Shown here piece after piece: positions 1 through 3,988 of a stretch of 7,031 nucleotides of DNA. The DNA is taken from the NCBI GenBank assembly GCA_964474685.1, contig CAYYTE010000053.1:1-7031 (forward strand), written 5' to 3'. A model generated the notes under the pieces. It saw nothing but the letters and a program-made list of their open reading frames with translations. It searched no databases and was not told the origin of the DNA. Position 1 is the stretch's first letter; the number at the start of each line of letters is the position of its first letter. This DNA is from UBA1737 sp964474685 (GTDB lineage Bacteria > Bacillota_I > Bacilli_A > ML615J-28 > CAG-313). The position numbers were made by a program, and so were the translations under genes.

Positions 1-461
1 AAGTTTATCAAAAATATAATAATGAGTTTATGCCTTTATATCTAGGAACCTATCCCGGATTAGTGTCTACTTTAAATGATTTAAAAAATAATGGATATAT
101 TTTAACAATTTTATCAAACAAAATAAGTTTTGCCATAAAGTATGGGTTGAACCTTATGCATATGGAACATTTATTTGCTTATATTGTTGGAGCAGATGTT
201 TGCTTGCCAAAACCAAATGTTGAAGGATTACAAAAAATTAAAGAAAAATACCAAACATCAAATCTTATAATGATAGGTGATTCAACTATTGATATTGAAA
301 CAGGTAACAATTTTAAGATTCCTACAATTGGGGTAACCTGGTGTAAAACAACAAAAAAACAATTTTTAGAAGCAAAGGCGACAAGAATAATTGACTCCCC
401 CAAAGAATTACTTGAATGTTGTAACCTCTTGTCAAAGAAGGAGTGTTATGAGTTTTTCTAG
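1..461 (+). CDS. HAD-superfamily phosphatase, phosphoglycolate phosphatase/PpaX-like (5'-truncated by window edge)
   Basis: The frame is open from position 3 to the TAG at 459-461, giving 152 residues; the true start lies before the window. Three of the four HAD motifs are visible. Motif II is a Ser in LSNK (codon 114-116). The motif III Lys is in LPKPN (codon 210-212). Motif IV is GDSTID (276-293), carrying the two acidic residues that bind magnesium. The missing N-terminal part (roughly 60-70 residues in family members of usual length) would hold the nucleophile Asp of motif I and part of the cap domain. Family knowledge suggests a cytosolic phosphatase acting on a small phosphorylated metabolite such as phosphoglycolate, or on pyrophosphate as PpaX does; the substrate cannot be read from this fragment. 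The last 14 bp overlap the start of whiA, so the two genes are probably co-transcribed and translationally coupled. An internal ATG at 30 is not the start, because the frame continues upstream with plausible sequence. Confidence 0.85.
   Translation, partial: VYQKYNNEFMPLYLGTYPGLVSTLNDLKNNGYILTILSNKISFAIKYGLNLMHMEHLFAYIVGADVCLPKPNVEGLQKIKEKYQTSNLIMIGDSTIDIETGNNFKIPTIGVTWCKTTKKQFLEAKATRIIDSPKELLECCNLLSKKECYEFF
438..443 (+). promoter_or_regulatory. Ribosome binding site that fixes the whiA start
   Basis: AAGGAG lies four bases before the ATG at 448 and sits inside the end of the upstream phosphatase gene. It decides the whiA start in favour of 448 over an in-frame TTG at 391, which has no such site. 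Confidence 0.8.
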
Positions 462-1404
462 TGAAGTAAAACGAGAGATTATCGACATATCTGAATTTGA
501 TGATTGTTGTAAAAAGGCTTTTCTTTATGGTGTCTTACAAGCTCTAGGAAGCGTGGTTCTAACAAATGAAGGAAAAAAAATTGTAGTTAAGTCATTTAAT
601 CAAGATTTGATTAAACGGGTACTTTCTTTAGTTCGTAAGTTTTATCCTTTTACTTCGTTTGGAATGAGTTATAGTGATAGCGACCAAATTCAAAAAAGAA
701 GGTATTATTATTTAACAATTTCAGGAGATACGAAACAGCTTATAGAAGATTTTCATTTAATGCCATTCTCGCGCTTTTCTTTAAGAGAAGGCTTAATAAA
801 AAAAGATTGTTGTAAAGCAAGTTTTATCCGAGGTTTGTTTTTGTCAAAAGGCTCTATAAGTGACCCTAGAAAAAATGCATATCATATGGAATTATCTCTA
901 TCATCAATGGAACTTGCAAAGTTGGTATCTGAAATATTAAGTAAACATGAAATCACCGCAAAAGTTCTCGAACGAAATGATGCATATGTTTTATATATCA
1001 AGAAGAGTGAAGAGATAAGTAGAATGTTAGCTTTGATTGGGGCCTCTTCTGGCGTATTCTATTTTGAAGATTCAAGGATACGTAGAGATGTTTCGAATAT
1101 GGCGAATCGGATGGCCAATTGTGATATTGCAAATTTAAAGAAAACTTCAAAAACTGCATATATACAAAAATTAGCAATTCAAAAAATACGTGATAATAAC
1201 CAATTTGACAAACTGACCTTGCGTCTACAAACGATGGTGTTATTAAGAGAAGAATATCCAGATGCTTGCTATGAAGAATTGTCCGAGTATTCAGATAAAC
1301 TTTTTGGCCATACACTATCCAAGTCTGGAATTAGTCATTGTATGTCGGATGTAGTTAATTTTTCAAAAGAGTTAGAAATTAAAAAATCAAATAGCAAGGA
1401 TTAA
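448..1404 (+). CDS. whiA: WhiA-family DNA-binding regulator
   Basis: This 318-residue protein matches the WhiA family in length and order. The N-terminus begins SFSSEVKREI, typical of the WhiA N-terminal domain. A LAGLIDADG-like region starts near residue 122 with CKASFIRGLFLSKGSISDP. It is followed by the family blocks LIGASSGVFYFED and NMANRMANCDIANLKKT. A C-terminal helix-turn-helix lies at about residues 271-310. WhiA is widespread in Gram-positive bacteria and Mollicutes, where it is linked to cell division, sporulation in actinomycetes, or ribosomal gene control; its exact role differs between lineages. The recognition-helix segment reads SKSGISHCMSDV (residues 291-302), where most WhiA proteins I recall have basic residues after the His (HRLRK). 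It is translationally coupled to the phosphatase upstream and ends inside a terminator. The usual neighbours rapZ and glmR are not seen directly upstream. Confidence 0.93.
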   Translation: MSFSSEVKREIIDISEFDDCCKKAFLYGVLQALGSVVLTNEGKKIVVKSFNQDLIKRVLSLVRKFYPFTSFGMSYSDSDQIQKRRYYYLTISGDTKQLIEDFHLMPFSRFSLREGLIKKDCCKASFIRGLFLSKGSISDPRKNAYHMELSLSSMELAKLVSEILSKHEITAKVLERNDAYVLYIKKSEEISRMLALIGASSGVFYFEDSRIRRDVSNMANRMANCDIANLKKTSKTAYIQKLAIQKIRDNNQFDKLTLRLQTMVLLREEYPDACYEELSEYSDKLFGHTLSKSGISHCMSDVVNFSKELEIKKSNSKD

Positions 1405-1420
1405 ATCCCTGCTATTTTTT
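1391..1420 (+). terminator. Rho-independent terminator after whiA
   Basis: An 11-bp stem (1391-1401 with 1405-1415) contains one A-C mismatch and closes a three-base loop, followed by five T's after the final stem base. The left arm covers the last codons and stop of whiA, so the phosphatase-whiA transcript ends here. Confidence 0.85.
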
Positions 1421-1447
1421 ACTTAAGAAAAATGATACTCATAAAAG

Positions 1448-1476
1448 TTGTATTCTACTCTAATTTATGATATACT
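1448..1476 (+). promoter_or_regulatory. Sigma-A-type promoter with extended -10 for the thioredoxin-like pair
   Basis: A -35 TTGTAT (1448-1453) is separated by exactly 17 bp from a -10 TATACT (1471-1476). TGA precedes the -10, giving an extended TGn element. It lies just downstream of the whiA terminator and about 20 bp before the next start codon, which makes this an independent transcription unit. Confidence 0.75.
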
Positions 1477-1496
1477 AATAATAATAGGAGAAACGT

Positions 1497-1955
1497 ATGA
1501 AACAATTATTTTTACTTTTATCGCTCTTTTTATTTGCTGGATTGTCAAGTTGTAAGAGTATGGAATATAGCGATATAGATGAGATTATTTATAATAGCAT
1601 TCTTGATCAAAAAGAATCCACCTATTATGTTGTTATTTATAAAAACAATTGTGAATATTGTGAAGATATATTATCAACATTATCTAGTTATATAAAAAAG
1701 AGCAAGAATTCTAAATCTCTAGCCCCTGTATATGTTATTAATGCTAGTAAGACTCGTTTAAATCAAGGACTTTCGTTAGACAGTGATGATGAGTATGAGA
1801 ATTTTGTTGGTACGATGCTTTATACAGATATTCATATTCATGCTACTCCCGCTTTAATTGTCGTGAGTGGTAAAAAAGTATCGAAATTAATTTCTTCTAA
1901 AACAACTGAGAAACCAAAAACAGAAATTATAAATTTCTTAAAAAAATCTTTATAG
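1497..1955 (+). CDS. Thioredoxin-fold lipoprotein with CEYC motif
   Basis: The 152-residue protein has a short lipoprotein signal: K2, then a hydrophobic stretch to residue 15, then a lipobox LSSC with the acylated Cys at 19. After cleavage it should be anchored on the outer face of the membrane. The rest looks like a small thioredoxin fold. A beta-strand YYVVIY (43-48) runs into NNCEYC, with a redox pair at Cys52 and Cys55. A second strand is PVYVIN (77-82), and the fold ends with the cis-proline segment TPALIVV (Pro118), as in thioredoxins. The family role is thiol-disulfide exchange. Whether this one oxidises, reduces or isomerises, and on which substrate, is not visible; no DsbB or CcdA partner is nearby. 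AGGAGA at 1486-1491 sets the start. It forms a two-gene operon with the following membrane protein. Confidence 0.8.
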   Translation: MKQLFLLLSLFLFAGLSSCKSMEYSDIDEIIYNSILDQKESTYYVVIYKNNCEYCEDILSTLSSYIKKSKNSKSLAPVYVINASKTRLNQGLSLDSDDEYENFVGTMLYTDIHIHATPALIVVSGKKVSKLISSKTTEKPKTEIINFLKKSL

Positions 1956-1963
1956 CAAATATT

Positions 1964-1968
1964 GGAGG
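1964..1968 (+). promoter_or_regulatory. Ribosome binding site deciding the start of the membrane protein gene
   Basis: GGAGG is spaced eight bases before ATG 1977. An in-frame TTG at 1962 overlaps this site and cannot use it, so 1977 is the start. Confidence 0.8.
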
Positions 1969-1976
1969 ATAGACTT

Positions 1977-2474
1977 ATGTCAAAAAATGCAAATAATACA
2001 ATAAAGAAAAAAACACCTTTAAACTTTAACAGTCTAGTTTTTTGGATTGCGATGGTTATATTCACGATTGTTTTCTTATTAATTATACTTAATCTTACCA
2101 CGAATATTTTTAAAGTAAAATCTGTGGATAATATGACTTCTGTAACTGTTAGTGATTATAAGAACAAGAAAGATTCTAGTCATGATAGTTATTATGTTTA
2201 TCTATATGATGAAACAAGCCCTAAGTTTGAGTTATTAAATTCTGTTATTTTAGAATATGCTAATTATGTAAAAATGCATAGTGATGCCAATCCAATTTAC
2301 GTGATGGATTATACCTCAAAGAGCAATTCTTCAATCATATCCGAATTAAATTTAACAAGTTCTCTAGAAACTAGTTTGCCTGGAATGATTCTTATTAAAA
2401 GTGGAAGTGTTTCAACAAAGTATTATTCGGTATCAAAAGTGGCAAATGAATTAACCGCAAAAATGGGAAAATAA
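1977..2474 (+). CDS. Membrane-anchored, cysteine-free thioredoxin-like protein (hypothetical)
   Basis: The 165-residue protein has a lysine-rich N-terminus (K10-K12), one transmembrane helix at about residues 20-41, and an outside domain of about 120 residues. By eye the outside domain lines up with the preceding lipoprotein. YYVYLYDETSPKF matches YYVVIYKNNCEYC position for position, so SPKF (81-84) replaces CEYC. PIYVMD (106-111) then follows at the same 25-residue distance that separates Cys52 from Pro77 in the neighbour. A SLPGMILI segment (Pro135) matches the cis-proline strand. There is no cysteine anywhere in the protein, so it cannot do thiol chemistry itself. I infer a paralogue kept for binding or scaffolding, perhaps as partner of the lipoprotein. 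It starts 21 bp after the lipoprotein stop and is followed by a terminator. No named family was recognised. Confidence 0.7.
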   Translation: MSKNANNTIKKKTPLNFNSLVFWIAMVIFTIVFLLIILNLTTNIFKVKSVDNMTSVTVSDYKNKKDSSHDSYYVYLYDETSPKFELLNSVILEYANYVKMHSDANPIYVMDYTSKSNSSIISELNLTSSLETSLPGMILIKSGSVSTKYYSVSKVANELTAKMGK

Positions 2475-2485
2475 GATAATGAAAT

Positions 2486-2511
2486 AAACAAGCTTTAGGG
2501 CTCGTTTTTTT
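2486..2511 (+). terminator. Rho-independent terminator of the thioredoxin-like operon
   Basis: An eight-position stem (2486-2493 with 2500-2507) has one A-C mismatch and a six-base loop, and runs into a T tract up to 2511. It separates this operon from the dehydrogenase promoter. Confidence 0.75.
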
Positions 2512-2525
2512 AAATACGTTTTCAT

Positions 2526-2580
2526 TATCGATATACTTGTATCGATAAAAAAATATTGATATAATATAGTTGTATCGATA
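2526..2580 (+). promoter_or_regulatory. Cluster of three TATCGATA palindromes, probable repressor operators
   Basis: Exact TATCGATA copies lie at 2526-2533, 2540-2547 and 2573-2580. The second and third sit in a longer 13-base direct repeat, TTGTATCGATAAA (2537-2549 and 2570-2582), 33 bp apart or about three helical turns. Copy 1 abuts the -35, copy 2 overlaps the -35 and spacer, and copy 3 covers the expected transcription start. A degenerate fourth copy (ATTATCGA, 2585-2592) lies just before the ribosome binding site. I saw no other exact copy in the window. This placement is that of a repressor operator; the central CG recalls LacI-family sites, but the regulator is not identified. Confidence 0.65.
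2537..2565 (+). promoter_or_regulatory. Sigma-A-type promoter of the iron alcohol dehydrogenase gene
   Basis: A -35 TTGTAT (2537-2542), a 17-bp spacer and a consensus -10 TATAAT (2560-2565) preceded by TGA give an extended -10. The predicted start of transcription is near 2572, inside the third TATCGATA copy. The -35 is the same hexamer as in the promoter at 1448. Confidence 0.8.
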
Positions 2581-2592
2581 AATGATTATCGA

Positions 2593-2600
2593 AAAGGAGG
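2593..2600 (+). promoter_or_regulatory. Ribosome binding site setting the alcohol dehydrogenase start
   Basis: AAAGGAGG, close to a perfect anti-16S match, stands five bases before ATG 2606. An in-frame ATG at 2582 has no such site upstream, overlaps the operator region, and would add eight residues unlike the family N-terminus. Confidence 0.85.
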
Positions 2601-2605
2601 AAATT

Positions 2606-3826
2606 ATGAATCGTTTTACATTACCTAGAGACCTTTATCATGGAAAAGGTTCAATTGAAGCATTGAAGACACTAAAAGGCAAAAAAGCTATGATTTTTGT
2701 TGGTGGTGGTTCAATGAAGCGTTTTGGCTTTTTAGACAAAGCTGAAAGTTTATTAAAAGAAGCGGGAATGGAAGTAGAGTTATTCGAAGGAATTGAATCC
2801 GACCCTTCTGTAGAAACCGTAGAGCGTGGAGCAAAAGCTATGCAAAAATTCCAACCCGATTGGATTGTTGCTATTGGTGGTGGATCACCTATTGACGCTG
2901 CAAAAGCAATGTGGGTTAAATACGAAGCACCAGAAACTACATTTGAACAAATGTGTGTTCCTTTTGGAATGCCAAAATTAAGAACTAAAGCTCATTTCTG
3001 TGCTGTATCATCAACATCAGGTACAGCAACCGAAGTAACTGCATTTTCAGTTATCACAGATTATAATAAGGGTATTAAGTATCCATTAGCTGACTTTGAA
3101 ATTACACCAGATGTTGCTATTGTTGATCCAGAGCTTGCTGAAACAATGCCGAAAGTTTTAGTAGCACATACAGGTATGGATGCTCTAACACATGCAATTG
3201 AGGCTTATGTATCCACTCTTCATTGCAATTATACAGATCCTCTGGCATTGTGGGCAATTAAACTTGTTAATGAGAATATTGTAGCATCTTATAATCTTGA
3301 TATGAAAGCACGTGATACAATGCATGATGCTCAATGTCTTGCTGGAATGGCATTCTCGAATGCTTTACTTGGAATTGTTCACTCAATGGCTCATAAAACC
3401 GGTGCTGCTTTTGCCCATGGTTCTACTGGACATATTATTCATGGCGCCGCAAATGCAATGTATTTATCAAAAGTTATTGAATTTAATGCAAAGAATCCTG
3501 AAGCAGCGACTCGTTATGCTCAAATTGCTGATTTCTTAAATTTAGGTGGAAACACAACTTCTGAAAAGATTCAATTATTAGTAGCTCGTATTCGTCAATT
3601 AAATGATGAATTATCAATTCCACAATGTATTTCTCACTATGGAGAAAAAGGAGTAATTGTTGAAAAAGGATTTGTTACTGAACAAGAATTTTTACAAAAA
3701 CTTCCTGAGATTGCTAAAAATGCAATTGCGGATGCTTGTACAGGTTCTAACCCAAGAATCCCTACTCAACATGAAATGGAAGAGTTAATTAAATGTTGTT
3801 ATTACGATAAAGAAGTAACATTCTAA
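2606..3826 (+). CDS. Iron-containing alcohol dehydrogenase, NADPH-dependent butanol dehydrogenase-like
   Basis: This 406-residue protein is a full-length group III (iron-dependent) alcohol dehydrogenase. The N-terminal nucleotide domain carries GGGS at 33-36 and GGGSPIDAAK at 91-100, with STSGT at 136-140. The C-terminal helical domain carries the metal ligands Asp192 and His196 (in GMDALTHAIEAY), His259 (in GIVHSMAH) and His279 (in HIIHG). GGGS at 33-36, in place of the Asp seen at that point in NAD enzymes, is the pattern of NADPH-using YqhD and BDH enzymes, so I infer NADPH preference and an aldehyde-reducing role in fermentation or aldehyde detoxification. The substrate is not fixed by sequence. 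The loop between His259 and His279 is six residues longer than the corresponding one in the AdhE of this window. It has its own promoter with likely operators and stands 162 bp before adhE. Confidence 0.93.
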   Translation: MNRFTLPRDLYHGKGSIEALKTLKGKKAMIFVGGGSMKRFGFLDKAESLLKEAGMEVELFEGIESDPSVETVERGAKAMQKFQPDWIVAIGGGSPIDAAKAMWVKYEAPETTFEQMCVPFGMPKLRTKAHFCAVSSTSGTATEVTAFSVITDYNKGIKYPLADFEITPDVAIVDPELAETMPKVLVAHTGMDALTHAIEAYVSTLHCNYTDPLALWAIKLVNENIVASYNLDMKARDTMHDAQCLAGMAFSNALLGIVHSMAHKTGAAFAHGSTGHIIHGAANAMYLSKVIEFNAKNPEAATRYAQIADFLNLGGNTTSEKIQLLVARIRQLNDELSIPQCISHYGEKGVIVEKGFVTEQEFLQKLPEIAKNAIADACTGSNPRIPTQHEMEELIKCCYYDKEVTF

Positions 3827-3833
3827 TTAATAA

Positions 3834-3878
3834 AATAGAGGAATATTTTGAACTTATCATTCACAAATATCCTCTATT
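3834..3878 (+). other. Long hairpin between the two dehydrogenase genes, no T tract on the plus strand
   Basis: AATAGAGG (3834-3841) pairs with CCTCTATT (3871-3878). After one bulged A the pairing continues for six more pairs (3843-3848 with 3865-3870). TGAA (3849-3852) with TTCA (3860-3863) can close the top. The stem is strong, but the plus strand continues ACTAATAG, so it is not a standard intrinsic terminator. On the minus strand the hairpin is followed only by a short TTTTA. It could cap or stabilise the upstream mRNA 3' end, act as a weak terminator, or be part of a control region. Confidence 0.6.
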
Positions 3879-3892
3879 ACTAATAGTATCAT

Positions 3893-3929
3893 AAAACTTT
3901 AAGCAACAAGATGCAATATTAAAAGTTTT
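3893..3929 (+). repeat. Inverted repeat upstream of adhE
   Basis: AAAACTTT (3893-3900) and AAAGTTTT (3922-3929) are perfect complements around a 21-base gap. The right arm ends five bases before the likely adhE -10. This is consistent with an operator or an RNA hairpin, but A/T-rich arms of this length can arise by chance. Confidence 0.4.
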
Positions 3930-3939
3930 GTGGTAAAAT
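3911..3939 (+). promoter_or_regulatory. Possible adhE promoter with extended -10
   Basis: TAAAAT (3934-3939) is preceded by TGG, giving a TGn extended -10. The hexamer 17 bp upstream, ATGCAA (3911-3916), is a poor -35. The leader to ATG 3989 would be about 45 bases. AdhE could alternatively be reached by read-through from the gene upstream. Confidence 0.4.
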
Positions 3940-3988
3940 ATATATGTCTAATTAAATAAATAAGATTTTAAACTCATTGGAGGATAAT

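Noticed and set aside
391..447. Earlier TTG start for whiA adding 19 residues
   Set aside because: There is no ribosome binding site, the extension is unlike WhiA, and AAGGAG precedes ATG 448.
998..1315. Minus-strand open frame inside whiA, and similar antisense frames at 179-403, 1838-2101 and 4498-4758
   Set aside because: All lie opposite well-supported genes and show no family resemblance or start signals.
3846..3866. Rex-like operator (TTTTGA ... TCACAA) upstream of adhE
   Set aside because: The half-sites are nine bases apart instead of six and the left half is imperfect; it is explained as the top of the hairpin.
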